NCBI RefSeq assembly: GCF_000482465.1
Contig: NZ_AXVJ01000040.1
Coordinates: 62,001-126,000 of the forward strand
Direction: 5' to 3'
Length of the DNA: 64,000 bases
From: Runella limosa DSM 17973
Lineage (GTDB): Bacteria; Bacteroidota; Bacteroidia; Cytophagales; Spirosomataceae
How positions within the stretch are numbered: position 1 is the stretch's first letter; every line of letters starts with the position of its first letter. This document shows positions 15,429 to 23,247 of this stretch, piece after piece. A program made the position numbers and the translations under genes. The notes under the pieces were generated by a model that saw only the letters and a program-made list of their open reading frames with translations, did not search any database and was not told where the DNA came from.

Positions 15429-16297
15429 CCCAATTCTCCCGCCGATTTTACGTATTCTCGGGGCGTCAGTTTGGTAATTTGTTTAAACTGACGGTTGAAA
15501 TTGGATAAATTGCTGTACCCACATTCAAAGGCGATTTCGCTGACACTCTTGGTGGAGTCTTTGAGCAAACGACACGCGTGCTCAATGCGGACTTCGCTTA
15601 ATAGTTCCGAAAATGTTTTGCGCGTGTGGGTACGCAAAAACCGACAAAAAGCAGGCGAAGTCAAATTAGCAACATTGGCCACGTCCTCCAGCGTGATGGG
15701 GTCGGCGTAATGTCCTAAGATAAAATTGAAGACGTTTTCTAACCGCTGTTGGTCCACGGGCTGCTTAGGCTTTCGGTACGATGCCCCCGCCAGCAGTTCG
15801 TAGTCCTGCGACAACGTCAGAAAATCAAGAAAGGTCAATAAGGCCGTAAATTGTTCAAAAGAACGTTTTTGAGCTATTTGCTCAAACTGATTTGTTACAT
15901 CAGTAGGTTGCCCAAACCGCAGCCGCACCCCGCGTTTTGCGTCTTGTAGAATGGCGTGAATGTGCCGCAACTCTGGCGTTTTTTCAAAAAATTGCAAGAA
16001 GAATTCTTCTCTAAAAAAAAAGGTACACGCCTTAATTTGTAACTCCGCCTTTCGCTCAAAATAAGCAGGGTCGCTGAGGAGAACGTGCGGCACATCGGCC
16101 CCTAACAACAGCAAATCCAACGGTTGAAAACGGTCGATGCGGTCACCGACGACCAGCGTGCCCGTTCCTTCCAAAATGAGGGTCAACTGAAATTCGGGGT
16201 GAAAATGGAGTCGTTCGTAAAAATGCGCCCCTTCGTCCACCTGCACCCGAAACGAGCGGTCGTCCACGGTCGGAACTCGAAATAGAAGTGCTTTCAT
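15422..16297 (-). CDS. AraC-family transcriptional regulator with cupin sensor domain
   Basis: 291 residues. An N-terminal cupin (about 10-95: FYERLHFHPEFQLTLILEGTG split by conserved His and Glu, then RFQPLDLLLLGADVPHVL) is followed by a linker and a C-terminal AraC HTH pair (about 188-285: LEDVANVANLTSPAFCRFLR, IAFECGYSNLSNFNRQFK, LTPREYVK). It overlaps the preceding EEP hydrolase gene by 4 bp (ATGA), so they share a transcript. The cupin usually binds a small sugar-like or acid ligand. Target unknown. Confidence 0.92.
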   Translation of the reverse strand: MKALLFRVPTVDDRSFRVQVDEGAHFYERLHFHPEFQLTLILEGTGTLVVGDRIDRFQPLDLLLLGADVPHVLLSDPAYFERKAELQIKACTFFFREEFFLQFFEKTPELRHIHAILQDAKRGVRLRFGQPTDVTNQFEQIAQKRSFEQFTALLTFLDFLTLSQDYELLAGASYRKPKQPVDQQRLENVFNFILGHYADPITLEDVANVANLTSPAFCRFLRTHTRKTFSELLSEVRIEHACRLLKDSTKSVSEIAFECGYSNLSNFNRQFKQITKLTPREYVKSAGELGQ

Positions 16298-17112
16298 TTG
16301 CTAAACGAATAAGTGACCAACACGGGTAAATGATCAGACGCGACGGGCTCGTCCAGCACCTTATATTCTACGACTTTAAAAGGAGCTGACTGGTGCGTCC
16401 AAAAATAATCAATGCGTTTTCCGTTGCCTGGGTAAGTGGCTTGGGTTGAGTTCGTCCCTGCGTCGTTCCAATATTTGGTGAGTGCCTCCAGCGTATGATT
16501 GTCGGCAGTAGCGTTAAAATCCCCTCCCAAAATCACGGGATAAATGCTATTTTGAAGGCTTTCGTTGATAATCGCCGCTTGTAATCCACGATTCAGAGCC
16601 GATTTGTGATCGAGGTGGGTGTTGCAAAACCGAATAGATTTCCCTTCCGATAAAGGCACCAATGCACACATCAAAATGCGCTGTTCGGTTGAGTCTGGAT
16701 TGGGTAACTTTAATTTTTGAACGTGCTCAATCGGCCGTTTTGACAATATCCCCAAGCCGTACTTTCCTCCCTGTAAATCTATCGCGGCCGAAAACGCCGA
16801 ATGATAATCAGAAAGAAGCGACAAAATCCGCATTTGATTCAACTTCCCCGACCGAGGCACCACGCTGTCTATCTCCTGCAACGCCACAAAATCAGGTTTG
16901 TATTCTTTTACCAACTCCACCACCCGGTTCAGGTTGGTTTTACCTACGTTATTTTCTCCGTGGTGAATATTAAACGTCATCACTTTTAGGGTCATGGGCT
17001 TTGCAGCAGGTTTTGCTTTGGTTTTTTGGGCCTCCACACCTGCCAGACTTCCCCAGCAAATCAATAAATAAAGACTATATTTGAGCACTTTCACCGTTAG
17101 TATCTTTACCAT
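16294..17112 (-). CDS. endonuclease/exonuclease/phosphatase (EEP) family hydrolase, secreted
   Basis: 272 residues. A hydrophobic leader (YSLYLLICWGSLAGVEA) indicates export. The EEP motifs are all present: LKVMTFNIHHGE (metal-binding Asn), FVALQEID (Glu), ILGGDFNATADN (catalytic Asp-Asn) and SDHLPVLVTYSF (Asp-His). The family includes Mg-dependent phosphodiesterases and phosphatases, and exported members act on nucleotides, phospholipids or inositol phosphates. Substrate is not evident. Its stop codon overlaps the start of the AraC gene. Confidence 0.9.
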   Translation of the reverse strand: MVKILTVKVLKYSLYLLICWGSLAGVEAQKTKAKPAAKPMTLKVMTFNIHHGENNVGKTNLNRVVELVKEYKPDFVALQEIDSVVPRSGKLNQMRILSLLSDYHSAFSAAIDLQGGKYGLGILSKRPIEHVQKLKLPNPDSTEQRILMCALVPLSEGKSIRFCNTHLDHKSALNRGLQAAIINESLQNSIYPVILGGDFNATADNHTLEALTKYWNDAGTNSTQATYPGNGKRIDYFWTHQSAPFKVVEYKVLDEPVASDHLPVLVTYSFSK

Positions 17113-17159
17113 TTATAACAGAAAAACGTTAGTAATTCAACAAAAATACAACCTCTGCC

Positions 17160-17687
17160 GTGAAAACAAAGTATCTGCTTCTTTTCCTCCTCCTGACGTT
17201 CAGTCTTGGCATTCAAGCCCAAGTTTCTCGCATAGACAGCACGATGGCGTTGCTCAAAAAGTATCAGTTTGCGCACCTTAAACCGATTGTAGTAGGAGTC
17301 AACGGCAGGTATTATTACGGCGGGGTTCGTCTGCGCAGCAATTATTCGTTAGAAATCCCCTTCGGCGAGCTCGACGACCCCGAGGTGAATCACTATTTTA
17401 AAAGTGCGCGTGTTATTCGGACAGTCGGAACCGTTGTTTCGGTGCTTCCTACCATTTATTATTTGTTGGAAGGAGGTTCGGCCAATGTAAGCCGTCGGAC
17501 GTTCTGGGCTACTTACCTTGCCTCCATCGGCGTTTCGTTGACGGCCAATATCATTTCTACGTTAAAAATTCGTCGAGCGGTCGGTGTCTATAACAGTCGT
17601 TTAGCACAGCCCAGAGTTGGTCTCTCGCTGCAAAATACACCTTTGTCTCGGCCCGCAGTGGGGTTTGGCATAACTTGGAACATGTAA
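17160..17687 (+). CDS. hypothetical exported protein
   Basis: 175 residues read from a GTG at 17160, which gives a clean signal peptide (KTKYLLLFLLLTFSLGIQAQ). The mature part has two moderately hydrophobic stretches (about 83-104 and 115-140), so it may be an integral membrane or barrel-like protein. I recognise no family. It stands alone, divergent from the EEP gene and followed within a few bases by a tandem palindromic repeat. Confidence 0.7.
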   Translation: MKTKYLLLFLLLTFSLGIQAQVSRIDSTMALLKKYQFAHLKPIVVGVNGRYYYGGVRLRSNYSLEIPFGELDDPEVNHYFKSARVIRTVGTVVSVLPTIYYLLEGGSANVSRRTFWATYLASIGVSLTANIISTLKIRRAVGVYNSRLAQPRVGLSLQNTPLSRPAVGFGITWNM

Positions 17688-17827
17688 GAAAGGATACTTA
17701 TATCCTTGCTTTTTTCCAGCACTAGGCGGGTTTTGAGAAACCCTTCGCACGGCGCGTGAGAAAGGATACTTATATCCTTTCTCCTTTTTCGGCGTCAAAA
17801 GTGGGTTTTGAGATACCCTTCGCACGG
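17688..17827. repeat. tandem ~72 bp palindromic repeat (TGAG-centred hairpins)
   Basis: Two units 72 bp apart. Each has a hairpin AAGGATA-CTTA-TATCCTT (17691 and 17763) and then GGGTTT-TGAG-AAACCC or its variant with one mismatch (17738 and 17803), followed by CTTCGCACGG. The second unit lies inside the 3' end of the EamA gene and encodes its last residues. Confidence 0.8.
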
Positions 17828-18681
17828 ATGCGTTGAGCAACATACAGCCCCGCCACTACCAAGGCAGTCCCTACAAACGTATGCCAAGAAAGGGGTTCGC
17901 CCAGAAAAAAGGAAGAATACGTAAACCCAAAAACAGGACAAAGAAAAAGCCACATCGAAGCTCGCACGGCATCCAACCGCAGTAAATAGAACCATAATTG
18001 CAGCGAAATAACCGAGACCGGGATAATCAACCAGCCGACTGCTCCCCAAAATTGCGCGTCCCAGCGGGTATTTTGCCAATCAGCAAAATAAATCGTGAAA
18101 GGTAATAGCATGATGCCTCCTAGCATCACCTGCCAACCATTGATGAGCACGTTGGGCAAACGCCACGAGATGCGGGCGTAGTACACACTCGCTGCCGATA
18201 CCGACACAATTCCTGCCATCAAAATGGTAAGCCCGCGCGGAGTAGCAAAGCTATTTTGGAGCAAAGGCCAAGTAGCTAATCCCGCTCCCGAAAGCCCCAA
18301 TACGACCCCTACGGCTTCGTTCCACTTGAGACTGCGCTGTAACCATATTGCGGATAACACAATGACAAACAACGGCCCAGTAGCCGTGGATAAACTTCCA
18401 ATCCCTGCCGATACTTCGCGCATCGAAAGCACAAAGGCACTCAAATATAAAGTTGTATTGAACAGGGCAAAAATGGCCAGTTGACCCCACTCTTTGCCGC
18501 GCGGGAGGGTCTTTTCGGTACGAGCCATTGTGTAACCAAACGTCAGCATAAGCGTACCTGCCAACAAAAACCGAACATTGGCCAAAATGAGTGGGTCGGC
18601 CGACCGAATTCCAAATTTGGTCGCCACCGAAGCTGATGCCCAAAGCATCGCAAAAAGGATTCCTATAATTGTATTTTTCAT
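17770..18681 (-). CDS. EamA/DMT-family membrane transporter
   Basis: 303 residues with about ten hydrophobic helices in two EamA halves (about 5-135 and 150-285). Typical features: MLWASASVATKFGIRSADPL in helix 1-2, FVLSMREVSAGIGSLSTATG at the end of the first half, and FLGEPLSWHTFVGTALVVAG near the C-terminus. Drug/metabolite exporters of this family move amino acids or other small molecules; the substrate cannot be predicted. The C-terminal tail (GISKPTFDAEKGERI) is encoded by a copy of the neighbouring palindromic repeat, an apparent recent extension. Confidence 0.9.
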   Translation of the reverse strand: MKNTIIGILFAMLWASASVATKFGIRSADPLILANVRFLLAGTLMLTFGYTMARTEKTLPRGKEWGQLAIFALFNTTLYLSAFVLSMREVSAGIGSLSTATGPLFVIVLSAIWLQRSLKWNEAVGVVLGLSGAGLATWPLLQNSFATPRGLTILMAGIVSVSAASVYYARISWRLPNVLINGWQVMLGGIMLLPFTIYFADWQNTRWDAQFWGAVGWLIIPVSVISLQLWFYLLRLDAVRASMWLFLCPVFGFTYSSFFLGEPLSWHTFVGTALVVAGLYVAQRIRAKGISKPTFDAEKGERI

Positions 18682-18687
18682 TGGTAG

Positions 18688-18719
18688 AACCTCCCGAAAG
18701 TTTAAACTTTCGGGAGGTT
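18688..18719. repeat. 32 bp perfect palindrome
   Basis: AACCTCCCGAAAGTTT (18688-18703) is followed immediately by its exact complement. It lies between the TPR gene end and the EamA start. The CCGAAAG/CTTTCGG core recurs in the hairpins at 21372-21405 and 59251-59296, so it may be a terminator-type element for the TPR gene, though no T-run follows. Confidence 0.75.
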
Positions 18720-18736
18720 GTTAAGCTCATTTTTAA

Positions 18737-19771
18737 CTAATGACAGTTTTTCTTCCGTTCGGAGGCTGCTTCTGCATCGCCGATGGCTTCTCCTTTTTGC
18801 CACGTACGGCAGGCTTCGGCTTTTTGATTGTTATCGGCTTGGGCTTTACCTAACCAAAAATGAATCTGGTCGGTGGAAGGGTTCAGGTCATACGCTTTTT
18901 TCAATTCAGCCAATGCCTCTACTTTATTACCCGTTTGCACCCAGTACAATCCCAAATTGCGGTGTGCGTAGCTGTTTTGAGGATCTTTTTCCAAGGCACG
19001 TTCTACCAACTTTTTCGCCTCTTCTGTTTTTTTCTGTAAAAGTAAGATGTAACCTTTATTATTAAGGTAAATAGGATTGACAGGGTCAAAATCCAAGGCG
19101 CGTTCTACCATTTTCACCGCTTGGTCGAGTTGGTTCTGCCGCGCAAAAATTAGTGCCAAATTATTGTACGCAAGTTGTTGCTGTGAATCAAGTTTGAGGG
19201 CTTTTTCAAAATCAACCTGAGCAGCTTTAAAGTCCTTCTTTTCAAAATACGCTACGCCTCGGTTGACCAATGCCTGTACGTTGTCAGAACGAAGCGTAAT
19301 AGCCCGATCATACTCGGCCAACGCTTGGTCGTAATAACCTTGATTAAACTTTAGGTCGCCCCAGCGCAGGTAATAATTGGTGGAGTCTTGGTAATTCTTA
19401 CGAATCTGTTCGAGGTCTGCTGCTGCCTGGGTAAACGCTTTACGATCTACCAAAGCCCCCGCTCGATTGAAATATGCCTCGTCGAGTTTTTTATCTAGTT
19501 CAATGGCTTTGTTAAAATCTTCCAACGCCTTTTCCGTTTCTCCGACATGCAAGTAAGCAATGCCTCGATTACAAAACGCATCGGCCATGTCACCTTGTTT
19601 TAGAATCGCTTCGTCATAGTAGCGAATCGCCTCGGCATACTCTCTTTTTTCAAGTTTAAGATTTCCTTTCAAAAAAAACTGAGCAGCCTCCGTTTGGCTT
19701 TGTTCGGAGCAGCCCATCCAACTTATCGCAAAAAAAATACAGAGCATCATGCTCCAGTGAAACCCTTTCAT
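18737..19771 (-). CDS. tetratricopeptide-repeat lipoprotein
   Basis: 344 residues from the ATG at 19771 (KGFHWSMMLC), chosen because it gives a proper lipoprotein signal ending at ISWMGC; the longer frame starts with an extra 20 residues that spoil it. The body is about eight consecutive TPR units with the usual pattern, for instance ADAFCNRGIAYLHVGETEKA, VQALVNRGVAYFEKKDFKAA and SYAHRNLGLYWVQTGNKVEA. TPR lipoproteins act as scaffolds on the periplasmic face. No neighbour suggests a partner. Confidence 0.88.
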   Translation of the reverse strand: MKGFHWSMMLCIFFAISWMGCSEQSQTEAAQFFLKGNLKLEKREYAEAIRYYDEAILKQGDMADAFCNRGIAYLHVGETEKALEDFNKAIELDKKLDEAYFNRAGALVDRKAFTQAAADLEQIRKNYQDSTNYYLRWGDLKFNQGYYDQALAEYDRAITLRSDNVQALVNRGVAYFEKKDFKAAQVDFEKALKLDSQQQLAYNNLALIFARQNQLDQAVKMVERALDFDPVNPIYLNNKGYILLLQKKTEEAKKLVERALEKDPQNSYAHRNLGLYWVQTGNKVEALAELKKAYDLNPSTDQIHFWLGKAQADNNQKAEACRTWQKGEAIGDAEAASERKKNCH

Positions 19772-20046
19772 TTTATAAAATATCATCACAAAAAGTGGCT
19801 TAATGAGAAATAAAGAGACTTTTAACTGCAAAGATACAGGCTTCTAACGTGCCTAGCATTTCAAATAAAAAAAATACCAAAATTAAAATTCCTTAATTAG
19901 ACATACCCTTTTGGCACAGTTATTGTCTATCAATTGTCAGCAACTTTATGGAATACAACCACTTAAACTCAGCTTATCGCCACCACTTTACAAACTAAAA
20001 CAGCGTCATTTTCGTTTTATTTGTAACAGATTCTATTAATAGAATA

Positions 20047-21048
20047 ATGCAAAAAGCCATGATAAGTAACCAACAAAATATACCAACAAACACGCACGAC
20101 GAGTGGCAGAAGTCCATTCCTGCGCAGGTATTCTTGAACCATTTTCGTAGTATCGACTACTACATCCGCCACACCACCCCATTAGAAGAGGTTCGCCAAT
20201 TAAGTACCCTTCAACGCTTCAATCCCAAACGAGAAGGAGCACGCGTAGGTGCCGCAAAAAAATGGTTATTGCACGCATGGAGCGCCGAATACACGCTCCG
20301 AACCGCCGCCAATCATACCGACGAAAACTATCAAAAGCACTCCCTCCACTGGACGTTTCCGCAAGCCTACTATAGTGTCTTATACGGAGCCAAAGCGTTT
20401 TTAGCCATCCAAGGAATTGACGTGCCGATTGAAGCCGTCGTGGGACAAATTATTAATGGGTATGTTGCCAAAGGCTGGTATCCCGAATCCATTGGATTTT
20501 ATGTCGATGGGCCGCTAGGACACTATACCTATCATCAATTACCGCAAACTACCGAACAAGCATTGCTCCAACCGCTCGAAACGCCGAAACAAGCCGAAGC
20601 GCACATTGCTCAGTTTTTAAAGACAACGCGTGACTTACGCTTACGGGCTTACCGCCGCCGTTTACAAGCAAACCCAGAAAAAGCATTGCGCTCAAAAACG
20701 GGAAAAATTATCACCAAATTTGGTGCAACACACTGGGAAGAAATCGCCAAACACACGGGGCCAACGACCTATTTTGACCTCATGAGTCGGTTGAAAATTT
20801 CGGGTACCCAGCGAGAAATTGAGCGTTTTGTGGAAGCTGACATCGACGTGCCAAAGTTTCATCAGTCATTGCTCAATATTGTGAAGTACCTCAACTTTAT
20901 CCACGAATGTTATGTGGCCAAAGTAATGGGTTTAAAAGCCTATCAACAGTGGATTGAGGAATTGCCTTCGTACTTACGTCAGAGTTTTCTTCAACAGCGT
21001 TACGAAAACGGAATTATCCCCATCGTAAGTGCTGTGACCAAATTCTGA
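20047..21048 (+). CDS. hypothetical protein, possibly HEPN-like
   Basis: 333 residues, no signal peptide, basic and mostly helical by eye. I recognise no family. The stretch HWTFPQAYYSVLYGAKAFLA resembles the helix of HEPN-type domains that begin with an AYYS/AK pattern, but the RNase motif RNxxxH is absent. A basic region (LRLRAYRRRLQANPEKALRS) could bind nucleic acid. It stands alone between an AT-rich upstream gap and a dense block of palindromic repeats. Upstream 215 bp carries only AT-rich sequence with no clear promoter. Confidence 0.7.
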   Translation: MQKAMISNQQNIPTNTHDEWQKSIPAQVFLNHFRSIDYYIRHTTPLEEVRQLSTLQRFNPKREGARVGAAKKWLLHAWSAEYTLRTAANHTDENYQKHSLHWTFPQAYYSVLYGAKAFLAIQGIDVPIEAVVGQIINGYVAKGWYPESIGFYVDGPLGHYTYHQLPQTTEQALLQPLETPKQAEAHIAQFLKTTRDLRLRAYRRRLQANPEKALRSKTGKIITKFGATHWEEIAKHTGPTTYFDLMSRLKISGTQREIERFVEADIDVPKFHQSLLNIVKYLNFIHECYVAKVMGLKAYQQWIEELPSYLRQSFLQQRYENGIIPIVSAVTKF

Positions 21049-21052
21049 GCCA

Positions 21053-21453
21053 TCACGAGGTTTTGAGAAACCTCCTTCGTGGATTTGAGAATCCACGAGC
21101 ACCAAAAGAAGCCACGAGCACGAAAAAACGTGTGTGGTTGGGTACTCACCTGTGAGGTTGGGTACTCATACCCAACCCAGCGGTTTCTCAAAACCGAATG
21201 AATCAAAATACTAAGACATCATGAGGTTTTGAGAAACCTCCTTCGTGGATTTGAGAATCCACGAACACGAAAAGAATCCACGAGCACGAAAAAAACCTGT
21301 GTGGTTGGGTACTCATACCCAACCCAGCGGTTTCTCAAAACCGAATGCACCAACATATTCGTGTTAAAACAAACAGGCCGAAAGTTTTTACACTTTCGGC
21401 CTGTTGTTTTAAAGATTTAATAAAGCTTATTCCCGTGGATTTGAGAATCCACG
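21053..21453. repeat. dense block of TGAG/CTCA-centred hairpins, two tandem ~166 bp copies plus a solo element
   Basis: This 411 bp gap holds no gene. Copy 1 starts at 21057 and copy 2 at 21223. Each contains GAGGTTT-TGAG-AAACCTC, CGTGGATT-TGAG-AATCCACG, TTGGGTA-CTCA-TACCCAA and CGGTTT-CTCA-AAACCG. A solo CGTGGATT hairpin follows at 21434-21453, just after the stop of the ATPase gene. Stem sequences differ, while the tetranucleotide centre is always TGAG or its complement. Confidence 0.9.
21372..21405. terminator. bidirectional terminator between orphan gene and AAA ATPase
   Basis: Thirteen-base-pair stem AACAGGCCGAAAG (21372-21384) with CTTTCGGCCTGTT (21393-21405). T-rich sequence follows in both directions, which suits the convergent genes on either side. 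Confidence 0.7.
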
Positions 21454-21459
21454 GACACG

Positions 21460-22980
21460 TTAAAACACATCATCGTCCTCGTCATCTTCTTGGTCGGGGC
21501 CCGAGAACATACTACTCAACAAGTCTTTGAAGTGCAATCCACGGTCGAGCATTTGTTTACCGATGAGTGAATGTTCGGCCATTCCGTGCAATGCAAATTC
21601 CATCATGAATAGCTTTTCTTCGCGACTCAAGCCACGGTGAAAATCATCCACCAAATCGTCTAATCCTTCAATTGTCTTTAAACGGGCTTCGTATTCGCGG
21701 TTGGTGAGTTCGCTCAAAATATCCATTTCGTTTTCTCCAAACCACTGTTGCACTTTTTGGAACGGATTCTTAGCTCCTTTTCTCTTTTTTAGAGATTCAG
21801 GATTGGGAAAATACGTCAAAAACTGCGTACGAATCGCCTTGCCAATCAGGTTCTGCGCCACAATGACAGGACCTTCTACTTCGCCTTCATAGACCAATTC
21901 TACTTTTCCACATATCGCAGGTACAGCTCCGTACAAATCCGAAATACGCACGTAGGTTTCTTTTTCACCGTTGAGTAACACCCGACGTTCGGCGGCTGAA
22001 AGTAAGTTCTCGTAAGCCGCAATCGTCAAACGTGCCGACACCCCACTTTTCGAATCCACGTATTCACTTTCACGTGCTTCAAAAGCAACTTGCTCCACAA
22101 GGTCTTTAATGATTTCATTGATTTTGACCATGCCCTTCTGCTCAGTTTTCACCACCGCCTCTTGCGCCGTAATCTTCTTCCCGATTTCTAGCGTCTTAGG
22201 ATAGTGCGTCACAATTTGGCTGTCGATACGGTCTTTCAACGGCGTCACAATGCTTCCACGGTTGGTATAATCTTCGGGATTTGCCGTGAAAACAAACTGA
22301 ATATCAAGAGGAAAACGCAGTTTAAATCCACGAATTTGGATGTCGCCTTCCTGCAAAATATTAAATAAGGATACCTGAATACGCGCCTGTAAATCAGGCA
22401 ATTCGTTGATAACAAAAATACAACGATGCGAACGCGGAATGAGTCCGAAGTGAATCACGCGTTCGTCGGAATAAGGCAATTTGAGCGTAGCCGCTTTGAT
22501 GGGGTCAACGTCCCCAATAAGGTCGGCTACCGATACGTCGGGGGTGGCTAGTTTTTCAGCATATCGCTCCTGACGGTGTACCCACGCAATCGGCGTGTGG
22601 TCACCTTTCTCGTCCACAAGATCGCGCGCAAAACGCGATAGTGGCTGCAATGGGTCGTCGTTTAGTTCAGAGCCTGCCACCACAGGAATGTACTCGTCGA
22701 GGAGGTTTACCATCAATCGCGCAATGCGGGTTTTAGCCTGTCCCCGTAGCCCCAAAAGGTTGATATGGTGCATCGACAAAATTGCCCGTTCTACGTCAGG
22801 GATGACCGTATCTTCGTATCCCCAAATGCCTGGAAAAACAGTTTCTTTTGCCCGTAATTTCTCAATAAGGTTGTCGCGGAGTTCTTGCTTAATGGATTTG
22901 GGCTGGTAGCCCGCAGCTTTCAGTTCGCCAAGCGTGTGGAGCTGGAGAAGCTGTTTGGGCTTTAAATCGCGGTAGGCCAT
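21460..22980 (-). CDS. MoxR/magnesium-chelatase-like AAA+ ATPase
   Basis: 506 residues from the ATG at 22980 (AYRDLKPKQLLQL); the longer frame adds 38 residues with no homology. Walker A is LLGLRGQAKTRIARLM. The Walker B region reads CIFVINELPDLQ, with Asn in place of the usual first Asp and the Glu kept. A sensor-1-like FVFTANPEDY and an arginine-rich SRFARDL/RIDSQIV region follow. The C-terminal 120 residues form a helical extension ending in a strongly acidic tail (QEDDEDDDVF). Family members work with VWA-domain partners as chaperones or metal-chelatase-like motors. No VWA gene is adjacent here. Confidence 0.85.
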   Translation of the reverse strand: MAYRDLKPKQLLQLHTLGELKAAGYQPKSIKQELRDNLIEKLRAKETVFPGIWGYEDTVIPDVERAILSMHHINLLGLRGQAKTRIARLMVNLLDEYIPVVAGSELNDDPLQPLSRFARDLVDEKGDHTPIAWVHRQERYAEKLATPDVSVADLIGDVDPIKAATLKLPYSDERVIHFGLIPRSHRCIFVINELPDLQARIQVSLFNILQEGDIQIRGFKLRFPLDIQFVFTANPEDYTNRGSIVTPLKDRIDSQIVTHYPKTLEIGKKITAQEAVVKTEQKGMVKINEIIKDLVEQVAFEARESEYVDSKSGVSARLTIAAYENLLSAAERRVLLNGEKETYVRISDLYGAVPAICGKVELVYEGEVEGPVIVAQNLIGKAIRTQFLTYFPNPESLKKRKGAKNPFQKVQQWFGENEMDILSELTNREYEARLKTIEGLDDLVDDFHRGLSREEKLFMMEFALHGMAEHSLIGKQMLDRGLHFKDLLSSMFSGPDQEDDEDDDVF

Positions 22981-23080
22981 ACGTTCTAAAGATTGGTTTG
23001 TTTCAATAGATAAGTAACAGCCATCGTATTTGAATAGTTTTGAGGCGAGGTTTAAAGTTTTTAAAATCGAAGAACTATAG

Positions 23081-23088
23081 TACCTTTG
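23081..23088 (+). promoter_or_regulatory. -7 promoter element for the AbiF-upstream RNA
   Basis: TACCTTTG is a perfect match to the Bacteroidota TAnnTTTG element. It stands 18 bp before the hairpin at 23099, so transcription should start close to the RNA. The expected -33 position is only T-rich. Confidence 0.65.
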
Positions 23089-23092
23089 TATC

Positions 23093-23155
23093 AACAGTAC
23101 TCGCCACGCTAAAGTCTTCCAAGACTGCGTACCAGGGCGAGTCTTTTGTTTTTAT
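23093..23155 (+). ncRNA. small structured RNA upstream of AbiF-type gene, candidate RNA antitoxin
   Basis: The hairpin reads ACTCGCC (23099-23105), ACGC, bulge TAA, AGTC, loop TTCCAA, GACT, GCGT, bulge ACCAG, GGCGAGT (23136-23142): 15 base pairs with two internal bulges. A T-run (CTTTTGTTTTTAT) follows at once, as in an intrinsic terminator. With the promoter at 23081 this makes a complete small transcription unit of about 55-65 nt, 90 bp before the abi start codon. Recent work describes AbiF toxins paired with an upstream noncoding RNA antitoxin; position and shape fit that, but identity with the known RNA is my inference. Confidence 0.65.
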
Positions 23156-23247
23156 AACCATTCAGTTCGTCTCTTCACCTCTATCATTTTTGGTTTTTCT
23201 AAATCGCTAGCTTCGGTTTTTATCTTATTTTTCGATGTATTTTATTT

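Noticed and set aside
21460-22980. Degenerate ATPase because Walker B has Asn for Asp
   Set aside because: Walker A and the Glu of Walker B are intact and the protein is full length; the variation occurs in MoxR-like groups.
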